Assembly: GCA_003150235.1 (NCBI GenBank)
Contig: QAMW01000008.1
Location: 1 to 64,000, forward strand
Direction of reading: 5' to 3'
DNA from: Bacteroidales bacterium
Lineage (GTDB): Bacteria > Bacteroidota > Bacteroidia > Bacteroidales > Muribaculaceae
Length of the DNA stretch: 64,000 bases
Part shown: in pieces, positions 34,914 through 43,405 of the stretch
Position numbering within the stretch: position 1 is the first letter of the stretch
Layout: each line of letters opens with the position of its first letter
Program-made: the position numbers and the translations under genes
The notes under the pieces: model-generated
The model's input: the letters and a program-made list of their open reading frames with translations, nothing else
What the model was told of the DNA's origin: nothing
Databases searched by the model: none

Positions 34914-36139
34914 TTGAGATAAACCGCTTCACGCTCCCCAACGGGTTGCGGATAGTGCATAATCAGGATAGTGCCACTGCCATGGTGGCACTAAACATAT
35001 TATATAATGTGGGAAGCCGTGACGAAAACCCGCAATCGACCGGCATGGCACATCTTTTCGAGCATCTCATGTTCGGAGGGTCAAAAAACATCCCGGAATT
35101 TGACAAAGCTCTAGAAGAAGCCGGTGGCACCAATAATGCATGGACCAACTGCGACTTCACCAATTTCTACGATATCGTGCCCGCTCACAATGTGGAGACA
35201 GCGTTCTGGCTGGAAAGCGACCGCATGAACGCGCTTGCCTTCAGCGAACGGTCACTTGAGGTACAACGTCAGGTTGTGTGCGAGGAGTTCAAACAGGTGT
35301 GTCTCAACCAGCCATACGGGGATCTGTTCCACCATCTCTACGCTCTCGCCTACAAGGTGCATCCCTACCGTTACCCCGTCATCGGCAAAGAGCTGTCTCA
35401 CATTGAGAAAGTCACCATCGACGATGTGAAATCATTCTTTTACCGTCATTACGCGCCCAATAACGCCGTACTTGCCGTGACCGGCAATATCTCGTTTGAC
35501 GAAACGCGCCGTCTTGCTGAAAAATGGTTTGGCGACATTCCGATGCGCGTCATTCCCCCGCGTGACTACGCCATGGAACCGCTGCAGACCGCCCCGCGCA
35601 GGCAACAGATAAGCGGTCGCGTACCGCAGACGGTAATATACAAGGCATATCACATGCCCGGGTATGCCGGCGACAGCTATCCGGCATGCGATGTCATCAC
35701 TGACTTGCTCTCGGCGGGTCAGTCGTCACGCTTCTATCAACGGTTGTTGATGGATACTGATATGTTTACACGGGTAGATGCTTCCGTCACCGGGACGGAA
35801 GACCCGGGTCTGCTTCTTCTCAGTGCCCATCTGCGTGAAAATGTACCGGTAGAAGAAGCCGAACGCGCAATTACCGAGGAGGCGAGATCACTCATAAATG
35901 AGCCGCCGACCGACTACGAATTGCAACGCGCCCTTAACCGCTTTGAGTCCAACCACACATTCGGTTGCATGAACTATGTCAACCTTGCCTCTGTTCTCGC
36001 CCAAAGCGAAATGAGAGGGCAGGACATCAACAACATCGTGCCCCGCCAACGCACTGTCACGCCCCAAATAATAAGTGAAACCGCTGCGGCAATCCTCGTG
36101 CCCGATAACTCGTCAACCCTCATTTACACTCCGGAATAG
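34910..36139 (+). CDS. M16-family zinc peptidase
   Basis: A 409-residue pitrilysin-family protease. The inverted zinc motif HxxEH is HLFEH (His48, Glu51, His52), and a third ligand lies in QRQVVCEEFKQ. There is no signal peptide, so it acts in the cytosol as a half-size PqqL/mitochondrial-processing-like enzyme, which usually dimerises. The C-terminal half is the inactive second M16 domain (NAVLAVTGNISFDETRRLAEKWFGDI). Its start codon overlaps the cyclophilin stop, implying translational coupling. Confidence 0.92.
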   Translation: MIEINRFTLPNGLRIVHNQDSATAMVALNILYNVGSRDENPQSTGMAHLFEHLMFGGSKNIPEFDKALEEAGGTNNAWTNCDFTNFYDIVPAHNVETAFWLESDRMNALAFSERSLEVQRQVVCEEFKQVCLNQPYGDLFHHLYALAYKVHPYRYPVIGKELSHIEKVTIDDVKSFFYRHYAPNNAVLAVTGNISFDETRRLAEKWFGDIPMRVIPPRDYAMEPLQTAPRRQQISGRVPQTVIYKAYHMPGYAGDSYPACDVITDLLSAGQSSRFYQRLLMDTDMFTRVDASVTGTEDPGLLLLSAHLRENVPVEEAERAITEEARSLINEPPTDYELQRALNRFESNHTFGCMNYVNLASVLAQSEMRGQDINNIVPRQRTVTPQIISETAAAILVPDNSSTLIYTPE

Positions 36140-36268
36140 TGACATTTTTGATTTTTTTGACAATAAATGCCGTCAATTTTCAAAATTATACCTATATTTG
36201 AAACCTGATAACATTCCGACAGGGGCAACCGCTGTCAGATGCAAGTATAAAATAATTATATCATAACT

Positions 36269-38110
36269 ATGGAATTGCGTGAACAATCCCAGGCGGAGGA
36301 AACCACCGCACAGGATTTAACCTTGAACGAAGAAGCCATGGAGGCTCCTGAACAAATTGAAGAGAATGTAGAAGTTGAGATTACCGGTGAGACTGTCCCT
36401 GATCTCGGAAAGGCAATGACCAAAGACGACATTATTGCCGCCCTGGAGACTATCAGCGAAAAAGACGGTGCTGACATCTCTCGCGAGGAAGTCTCGTCGC
36501 TCCGACAGCATTTCCACGCAATCCGCAAGAGTGAACTCGCCGCCGAGAAACAGGCTTTCATCGAAAAAGGCAATGAAGAAGCGGCTTTTGCCCCTATGCC
36601 CGACGAGCTTGAAGACCGTTTCCATCAGCTCACTGAAATCATAAAAGAAAAAAAAGCCCAATATGTAGCCGCCATCGAAGCAGAGCGTAAAGCCAACCTT
36701 GAGAAAAAGCTCGCAATAATTGATGAACTCGGCAAAATGGCAGAAGACACCGACAATGTAAACCGTCTGTTCCCGCGCTTCCGCGAACTCACCCAGGAGT
36801 TCAAGACGGTAGGCGATGTGCCTCCTACCGACATGACTGATCTTTACCGCAACTATTCTGCTGCTGTCGAGCGCTTCTATGACCAGCTGAAAATCAATAA
36901 GGACCTGCGAGATTACGACTTCAAGAAAAATCTTGAGCAGAAGCAACTCCTCATCGACGAGGCGGAGAAGCTTGCAGAAGAGGAAGATGTAATCATCGCT
37001 TTCCGCCGTCTTCAGGAACTTCACGACAAGTGGCGCGAGATAGGCCCCGTTGCAAAAGAAATCCGCGAGGAAATCTGGAACAAGTTCAAGGATGCATCGG
37101 CTTCTGTAAACAAGCGTTATCAGACATTTTTTGAGGAGCGCAAGGCACGTGAACGTGAAAACGAAGATAAAAAGACAGCTATCTGCGAACGTGTCGAAGC
37201 CCTTGATTTTGACAACGTGAAGAGTTATGCGGCATGGGATCAGCTCACAAAAGAGATTCTTACAGCCCAGGAAGACTGGAAAAAACTCGGATTCGCATCA
37301 AAGAAAGTCAACAATCAGCTATTTGCCCGCTTCCGCGAAACTTGTGATAAATTTTTCGCTAAAAAGGCGGAATATTTCAAGACCATGCGCGACACTCATG
37401 CAGCAAACCTTGAAAAGAAGACAACACTTTGTGAACGCGCCGAGGCGCTTAAAGAAAGCAACGACTGGAAAAAGACAGCCGATGAGCTGGTAGCATTGCA
37501 AAAAGAATGGAAAACGGTAGGTCCTGTCGAGAAAAAGCATAGTGATGCAGTGTGGCAGCGTTTCCAGGCTGCCTGCGACTATTTCTTTGACCGCCGCAAA
37601 AAAGCCACATCGGGTGCGCGCAAGACAGAGCAGGCAAATCTCAAGCAAAAGCAGGAAATCATTGCCACACTCAAGGCTATCACCGATGAAACCTCTCGTG
37701 AAGAAGCGATAAAGACAGTAAAGGAACTCACAGCAAAATGGCAGACAATAGGTCATGTGCCGTTTAAAGAGAAAGACAAGGTCTATGACGCGTACCGCGC
37801 GGTGGTAAACGAGCTGTATGACCGTTTCGACATCAAGGAGACACGTGCGGCAATGGCGAATTTCGCCGACAATATCAACGAAATCTCAGGTGACGAAAAC
37901 AAACTTTACCGCGAGCGGGAGCGTCTTGTACGCGCTTTTGAACAAAAACGCAATGAATTGAAGACCTATGAAAATAATCTTGGATTCTTCAGCGTTAAAT
38001 CTAAGAGCGGCAACACTCTCCTTCGCGACATGGAACGCAAGATGCAGCGCATCAAAGAAGACATCGCGACTCTTGAAGAGAAGATAAAGCTGATCGACAG
38101 CAAACTGTAA
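36269..38110 (+). CDS. DUF349-repeat protein
   Basis: A 613-residue, highly charged helical protein built from about five DUF349 repeats of 70-75 residues. Each holds a W-x-x-(I/V)-G-x-(V/A) element (KWREIGPV, DWKKLGFA, EWKTVGPV, KWQTIGHV). The acidic N-terminal 70 residues look disordered and the C-terminus is coiled coil. The family is widespread in Bacteroidetes. Its role is not well established; a link to RNA or ribosome biology has been suggested for some members. A TATATTTG box lies at 36193-36200 and a terminator follows at 38136-38169. Confidence 0.85.
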   Translation: MELREQSQAEETTAQDLTLNEEAMEAPEQIEENVEVEITGETVPDLGKAMTKDDIIAALETISEKDGADISREEVSSLRQHFHAIRKSELAAEKQAFIEKGNEEAAFAPMPDELEDRFHQLTEIIKEKKAQYVAAIEAERKANLEKKLAIIDELGKMAEDTDNVNRLFPRFRELTQEFKTVGDVPPTDMTDLYRNYSAAVERFYDQLKINKDLRDYDFKKNLEQKQLLIDEAEKLAEEEDVIIAFRRLQELHDKWREIGPVAKEIREEIWNKFKDASASVNKRYQTFFEERKARERENEDKKTAICERVEALDFDNVKSYAAWDQLTKEILTAQEDWKKLGFASKKVNNQLFARFRETCDKFFAKKAEYFKTMRDTHAANLEKKTTLCERAEALKESNDWKKTADELVALQKEWKTVGPVEKKHSDAVWQRFQAACDYFFDRRKKATSGARKTEQANLKQKQEIIATLKAITDETSREEAIKTVKELTAKWQTIGHVPFKEKDKVYDAYRAVVNELYDRFDIKETRAAMANFADNINEISGDENKLYRERERLVRAFEQKRNELKTYENNLGFFSVKSKSGNTLLRDMERKMQRIKEDIATLEEKIKLIDSKL

Positions 38111-38135
38111 TCAGGCAGTCTTTTTATACACAAAG

Positions 38136-38169
38136 GAGCGCCTCCGCGACGACGTGAGTGCGCTCTTTT
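38136..38169 (+). terminator. Terminator after the DUF349 gene
   Basis: GAGCGC (38136-38141) pairs with GCGCTC (38160-38165), with extra C/G pairing inside the loop region, and TTTTG follows. Confidence 0.55.
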
Positions 38170-38211
38170 GTTAAAACTCAGTCTATATAACCAAATCAGA
38201 ATATACGGCAA

Positions 38212-39597
38212 GTGTTAAGGAAAGGGAAATATGGAAAATACCTGCACATCATCGAGAGCCTCCTTGGTTTCGCGGTGGTGAATCTCGCGTTTCTGATTGC
38301 CACGCTGTCAGATAAAGAAGTTCTTGGATTCCGATGGAAGGTGACATTGCTCATTGTAAATATATGTTACCTGCCGGTGGTATTTTACCGTTCGCGTTAT
38401 CCCCAGGGCAGAGCTTTACATCTTGACATAATCGCTAAAAACGCCATTGCCGCTGTAGGTATCCATGCACTGTTCTTTTTCTCAATACTCGCTTTTCTCG
38501 ATTCGTGGGTCGACAACATGTCGTTTTATCTCTGGTTTTACGGTATCCTTGTCATCCTGCTCCCTCTCGGCTGGACCCTCACACGACTATCGCTCAAGCA
38601 TTTCCGTCGAAATGGCATAAATTCAGCAAACGCTGTTATAATCGGAAGCGGGGAATGTGCCATACGCCTCCGCGACGCCATGCGCTCCGACCCCGGTTAC
38701 GGTTACAGATTCATGGGATTTTTCGACAATGACACATCCAACGCCGAAATGCTCGGTGATGAGTTTCATGGCACTATCGACACTCTCGAAGAGTTTATGA
38801 ACCTTGAACCTGTCAATGAAGTCTACTACACCCTTTCGGGAGAAGACCACGAGACATTGCGGCGATGTGTGGGATATGCCGATAAACATGTCGCGCAATT
38901 CTACTATGTACCTCAGCTAAGCCAGTATGTAAGCCGTGTAAGCGAACTGTCAAACATCGGCAAAGTACCTATCCTCAACATCCGTGAGAATCCGCTGAAA
39001 CGTATCTCCAACCGCTACCTGAAGCGCGCTTTCGACCTGATTTTCTCATCGACATTCCTGTTGCTGTCGCCTATTATATTTGTACCGATTGCAATCGCCA
39101 TCAAAATCTCGTCACCCGGTCCGGTATTCTTCAAGCAGAAACGCACGGGGTATCTTGGCAAAGACTTCAACTGTCTTAAATTCCGCACCATGCAGGTCAA
39201 CAAGACAAGCGACACACAACAGGCTGTCCGTCAGGACCCGCGCGTGACAAAAGTTGGCAATTTCCTGCGCCGTACCAGCCTTGACGAACTTCCCCAGTTT
39301 ATAAACGTATGGCTCGGCGACATGTCGGTCGTAGGACCGCGCCCGCACATGATAAAGCACACAGCCGACTACAGTAAGCTGATTGACAAATATATGCTGC
39401 GCCATCTTATCAAGCCGGGCATAACCGGATGGGCGCAGATAAACGGCTTCCGCGGGCAGACTGAAGAATTGTGGCAGATGGAGAAACGTGTCGAGCACGA
39501 TGTGTGGTATATCGAAAACTGGAACTTCTTCCTCGACATAAAAATAATAATCCTTACCGCGATTGGAATGTTCCGCGGTGACGACAACGCATTCTGA
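38212..39597 (+). CDS. Undecaprenyl-phosphate sugar phosphotransferase (WcaJ/CpsE type)
   Basis: A 461-residue polyisoprenyl-phosphate hexose-1-phosphate transferase. Four membrane helices fill residues 1-125, a Rossmann-like CoA-binding domain lies at about 135-250, and a fifth hydrophobic stretch precedes the C-terminal bacterial sugar transferase domain. That domain has GPVFFKQKRTGYLGKDF, CLKFRTM, RRTSLDELPQF and GDMSVVGPRPH. It starts capsule or exopolysaccharide repeat synthesis on the inner membrane. The start codon is GTG at 38212. No other capsule genes are nearby. recQ starts 7 nt after it. Confidence 0.93.
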   Translation: MLRKGKYGKYLHIIESLLGFAVVNLAFLIATLSDKEVLGFRWKVTLLIVNICYLPVVFYRSRYPQGRALHLDIIAKNAIAAVGIHALFFFSILAFLDSWVDNMSFYLWFYGILVILLPLGWTLTRLSLKHFRRNGINSANAVIIGSGECAIRLRDAMRSDPGYGYRFMGFFDNDTSNAEMLGDEFHGTIDTLEEFMNLEPVNEVYYTLSGEDHETLRRCVGYADKHVAQFYYVPQLSQYVSRVSELSNIGKVPILNIRENPLKRISNRYLKRAFDLIFSSTFLLLSPIIFVPIAIAIKISSPGPVFFKQKRTGYLGKDFNCLKFRTMQVNKTSDTQQAVRQDPRVTKVGNFLRRTSLDELPQFINVWLGDMSVVGPRPHMIKHTADYSKLIDKYMLRHLIKPGITGWAQINGFRGQTEELWQMEKRVEHDVWYIENWNFFLDIKIIILTAIGMFRGDDNAF

Positions 39598-39604
39598 TTC
39601 TCAC

Positions 39605-41410
39605 ATGCCCCAACCCGACATAACACAACAGGCAAAGGCATTACTTAGCCGATTCTATGGCTATCGCGATTTCCGCCCCGGGCAACTCGATATAATAAAG
39701 TCGATAATGTCGGGTCGCGACACTCTTGTGCTTATGCCTACGGGAGGAGGAAAATCAATATGCTATCAGATTCCCGCCATGCTCGGCGAAGGCTGCACGA
39801 TTGTAATATCACCGCTCATCTCACTCATGAAAGACCAGGTGAGCGGATTGAACGCCAATGGTATTCCCGCCGCTGCTATCAACAGTAACAATGCGGAGAT
39901 TGATAACCAGAACGCGATGCGCGAGGCAATGCGGGGCAAGATAAAACTGTTGTACATGTCGCCTGAAAGGCTCATGCTTGAAATGGAACATGTCGATTTC
40001 CGCGGCTGGGTCGACCTTTTCGCAATCGACGAGGCGCACTGTATCTCGCAGTGGGGACATGATTTCCGACCTGAATACGCAGCACTCGGGTTGATAAAGA
40101 AACGCATGGGCAAGATTCCGGTCATGGCTCTAACCGCCACCGCCGACAAACTGACCCGTGACGACATTGCCCGTCAGCTTTCGCTGGTCAACCCGTATAT
40201 CTACATCTCATCATTTGACCGCCCCAACCTCTCGCTGCGTGTCATGCCTGCTCCTCCCAAAAGTAAAAAAGTGGCATATATCACCCGCCTGATTGACCGC
40301 TATCCCGATGACTCTGGCATCGTCTACACTCTTAGCCGCAAAGGCGCGGAGACAATCAACGCCGAGCTGCAGCTAAAAGGCTATAAAAGCACTGTCTATC
40401 ATGCAGGACTTTCTGCCGCAGAGCGCGACCATGCCCAGGAGATGTTTATCAACGGGGAAGTGCAGGCGGTATGTGCCACCGTAGCGTTCGGCATGGGCAT
40501 CGACAAGAGCAACATCCGCTGGGTGGTACACTCAAATATGCCGCGCAATATCGAAAGCTATTATCAGGAGATAGGCAGGGCGGGGCGTGACGGTCTGAAA
40601 GCCGAGACCACACTCTTTTACTCATATGCCGATGTTGCCACACTCCAAAGCTTTATAGACGAGTCGGGACAACAGGAGATAAACTCCGAGAAACTGAAGC
40701 GCATGATCGACTATTGCGAGAGTCAGATATGCCGCCGACGAATGCTGTTGAGCTATTTCAACGAAGTGCTTGACCACGACTGCCGCAACTGCGATGTGTG
40801 CCTGTCACCGCCGGAGCGGTTTGACGGGTCTGTACCGGCACAAATGGCACTAAGTGCGATCATCCGCACCGGAGAAAAAGCCGGGAAACAGATGATAATC
40901 GACATTCTCCGTGGCTCGGCACGTGCCGAACTGATAAAACTCGGTTATGACAAAATCAAGACCTACGGAGTCGGAAGAATGATTTCCTACGCCGAGTGGA
41001 ACGAATATATAACACAGCTTATACAGCTCGGCGCCATCGACATCGCATACGATGAAGCGAGTCACCTCAAAGTCACTCCCTACGGACAAAGGATACTCAA
41101 AGGCGAAGTTCACGTAATGCTTGCCCGTCACGAAAAAGAAATCACTGAAAAGAAGTCCTCGAAAAAGAAGACCGGAATACCCGCCAATCCCGCCGAGCGG
41201 CTTTTCAGCGAGCTAAAAGCCTTGCGCAAGGATATCGCCGCGCGCGAAGGCATCGCGCCATACCTCGTGTTTACCGACAAGACACTTCTTGACATGGTGA
41301 GACGCCGCCCGGTCACCATGAGCGACTTCATGCTTGTAGAAGGTGTCGGCGAACGTAAATGCGTTAAATACTGGGCTTCTTTCACTTCTCTCATCAAAAA
41401 ATTCATCTGA
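39605..41410 (+). CDS. recQ: ATP-dependent DNA helicase RecQ
   Basis: A 601-residue 3'-5' superfamily-2 helicase. Walker A is LMPTGGGKSICYQ, the DEAH box and the RecQ loop appear in IDEAHCISQWGHDFRPEY, motif VI is YYQEIGRAGRDG, the zinc-binding cysteines are in CESQICRR and CRNCDVC, a winged-helix domain follows and an HRDC domain ends the protein. The frame is open further upstream (39563), but ATG 39605 clears the preceding stop by 7 nt and matches the family N-terminus. It acts in recombination and replication-fork repair. Confidence 0.95.
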   Translation: MPQPDITQQAKALLSRFYGYRDFRPGQLDIIKSIMSGRDTLVLMPTGGGKSICYQIPAMLGEGCTIVISPLISLMKDQVSGLNANGIPAAAINSNNAEIDNQNAMREAMRGKIKLLYMSPERLMLEMEHVDFRGWVDLFAIDEAHCISQWGHDFRPEYAALGLIKKRMGKIPVMALTATADKLTRDDIARQLSLVNPYIYISSFDRPNLSLRVMPAPPKSKKVAYITRLIDRYPDDSGIVYTLSRKGAETINAELQLKGYKSTVYHAGLSAAERDHAQEMFINGEVQAVCATVAFGMGIDKSNIRWVVHSNMPRNIESYYQEIGRAGRDGLKAETTLFYSYADVATLQSFIDESGQQEINSEKLKRMIDYCESQICRRRMLLSYFNEVLDHDCRNCDVCLSPPERFDGSVPAQMALSAIIRTGEKAGKQMIIDILRGSARAELIKLGYDKIKTYGVGRMISYAEWNEYITQLIQLGAIDIAYDEASHLKVTPYGQRILKGEVHVMLARHEKEITEKKSSKKKTGIPANPAERLFSELKALRKDIAAREGIAPYLVFTDKTLLDMVRRRPVTMSDFMLVEGVGERKCVKYWASFTSLIKKFI

Positions 41411-41413
41411 TTC

Positions 41414-41992
41414 ATGTCACATCCTCTCGACATATTACGGAATATTTTCAATCTGTCGCCCGATCTCATAGAAAAACTCAACGGCAAGATTAAAGAAATG
41501 CACATGCCGAAAGGGTCAACCATTGACGGTAATAAAAACATCCAGCAGAACACATATTATATAAGTCATGGTGCCGCCCGCGCCTACTACACAAAAGATG
41601 GCAAGGAACATACCATGTCATTTGCCTTCGACGACGAATACCTGATGACCCACGTCGTATTGAACTCCATAGACATCCCGCTTTCTATCAAGTTCATGGA
41701 AGATTCTTACATCTTCGCCATTCCTATACGTTCGCTGAGCCGCGAGATGAAACAGAATGCCGATGCAAATATGCTCGAAGCATCCATGTTGCTCAATTCC
41801 ACACTCACGGTCTACAATACTTACCTTGAAGAACGCATATTCACTTTGCAGTGCATGGATGCGACTGAACGCTATGCCTGGGCGCTGAAACGCTACCCGC
41901 GGCTGCTCGAATATGCCACGGTTACACAGATTGCATCATTTCTCGGAGTAACACGCGAGACCCTTTACCGTATCCGCTCAGGAAAATATTAG
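41414..41992 (+). CDS. Crp/Fnr-family transcriptional regulator
   Basis: A 192-residue regulator. A cyclic-nucleotide-binding-like beta-roll occupies about residues 20-115, a dimerisation helix follows, and a C-terminal helix-turn-helix is visible (ATVTQIASFLGVTRETLYRIRSG). Cysteine clusters for an iron-sulphur centre are absent, so it is not Fnr itself. It starts 3 nt after recQ. The next gene on the same strand is the RND efflux operon, whose promoter has a Crp-type palindrome (42070-42091) that may be its site. Confidence 0.88.
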   Translation: MSHPLDILRNIFNLSPDLIEKLNGKIKEMHMPKGSTIDGNKNIQQNTYYISHGAARAYYTKDGKEHTMSFAFDDEYLMTHVVLNSIDIPLSIKFMEDSYIFAIPIRSLSREMKQNADANMLEASMLLNSTLTVYNTYLEERIFTLQCMDATERYAWALKRYPRLLEYATVTQIASFLGVTRETLYRIRSGKY

Positions 41993-42069
41993 ACCAACGG
42001 CTGCAATATATGTTAACAGCAAGGGTCTAAAATGTTTAAAATGATTTAATAATGCTTAATTTGAGACAA

Positions 42070-42117
42070 GAATATGACATATATCATATTCTATACCATT
42101 ATCTGTATCTAACTTTG
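42070..42117 (+). promoter_or_regulatory. RND operon promoter with Crp/Fnr-type operator
   Basis: GAATATGA (42070-42077) and TCATATTC (42084-42091) are perfect inverted repeats around a 6-bp spacer, giving the TGA-N6-TCA core of Crp/Fnr sites. TAACTTTG (42110-42117) fits TAnnTTTG. No TTG is found at the -33 position. Counting a start about 5-7 nt beyond the box, the palindrome centre falls near -41.5, the position used by class II Crp-type activators. Confidence 0.6.
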
Positions 42118-42172
42118 CACTAATTTTTATAGTAGTTTACAATTCAATAGGGAAAAGATAAGACATAAACAA

Positions 42173-43354
42173 ATGAAAAGTATGAAATTTAATGCAGCAA
42201 AGACAGCCGGAATGGCTCTCGCAACCGCAACAGTGTTATGTGTGACCGCATGCGGCGGTCAACAGCAGCAGGCTCAGGCTCCCACGCCTGAAATAGCAAC
42301 AATGACTGTCGATTATGGAAATTCCAATCTTGAAAGTGCTTATCCCGCTACAATCAAAGGGCGTACCGACATTGACATCCGCCCGCAGGTAACCGGATTT
42401 ATCACAAAAGTGCATGTGGATGAAGGGCAGCAGGTAAAAAAGGGACAGGTTCTCTTTACTCTTGACCAGGTACAGTTCCAGGCAGCTGTCGACCAGGCTC
42501 TTGCCGCAGTAAAAGTTGCCGAGACAGGCGTACAGACCGCACAGCTCACCGCCGATAATAAACGCACTCTTTTTGACAAAAACATCATAAGCGAATATGA
42601 ATGGCAGATGGCGGCAAACTCCCTCGCGCAGGCAAAGGCGCAGCTCGCACAGGCTCAGGCAAACCTCGTGAATGCCCGCAAGAACCTTGCCTACACCACT
42701 GTCACAGCACCAAGCGACGGTGTAGTCGGCACCATCCCCAACCGTGAAGGCTCACTTGCTTCTCCCTCTTCGGCACAGCCGCTCACCACTGTCAGCGACA
42801 ATTCGGAGGTTTATGCCTATTTCTCGCTCAATGAAAAAGATATCCTTGACCTCACTGAAAACGGGGCAAAGTCACTTAACGCAAGCATCAGCCAGATGCC
42901 GGAGGTGACACTTCGCCTTGCCAACGGCGAGATTTATCCGGAAAAGGGCAAAGTAGCCACAGTGTCGGGTGTCATTGACAATTCAACCGGTGCGGCAACC
43001 GTACGTGCCCTCTTCGACAACAAGAGCGGGATGCTTCGCAGCGGTTCTACCGGACAGGTTCTTATCCCCAATAATTTCGAGCATGTAATTGTAATACCGC
43101 AGGGTGCCACCAACGAACTTCAGAATATCCGTTTCGCATACGTGGTAAACGACAGCAACAAAGTTGTCGCCACTCCTATACAGGTATCGGAAATAAGCGA
43201 TGGCAAAAACTTCATCGTGACATCCGGTCTCCAGCCCGGTCAGCGCATCGCAGTCGAGGGTATCGGAACAAAGGTACGCGACGGTATAGTCGTTGTTCCG
43301 GTTGATGCAGCCGCCCAACAGCAGGCTCAACCCCAGGATGCTCAGCAGAAGTAA
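42173..43354 (+). CDS. RND efflux periplasmic adaptor (membrane fusion protein, AcrA/MexA type)
   Basis: A 393-residue lipoprotein (Cys27, VTACGGQQQ). The order is lipoyl half-motif (IDIRPQVTGFITKVHVDEGQQVKKGQVLF), helical hairpin (about 105-165), second lipoyl half (TVTAPSDGVVG), beta-barrel, then membrane-proximal domain ending with a Gln/Ala-rich tail. It bridges the inner-membrane pump and the outer-membrane channel. It is the first gene of a three-gene operon. Confidence 0.95.
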   Translation: MKSMKFNAAKTAGMALATATVLCVTACGGQQQQAQAPTPEIATMTVDYGNSNLESAYPATIKGRTDIDIRPQVTGFITKVHVDEGQQVKKGQVLFTLDQVQFQAAVDQALAAVKVAETGVQTAQLTADNKRTLFDKNIISEYEWQMAANSLAQAKAQLAQAQANLVNARKNLAYTTVTAPSDGVVGTIPNREGSLASPSSAQPLTTVSDNSEVYAYFSLNEKDILDLTENGAKSLNASISQMPEVTLRLANGEIYPEKGKVATVSGVIDNSTGAATVRALFDNKSGMLRSGSTGQVLIPNNFEHVIVIPQGATNELQNIRFAYVVNDSNKVVATPIQVSEISDGKNFIVTSGLQPGQRIAVEGIGTKVRDGIVVVPVDAAAQQQAQPQDAQQK

Positions 43355-43405
43355 TCGCGCTGAGTGCTATTTCACAACAAAAGTTATCATAACTACCATT
43401 CTGAC

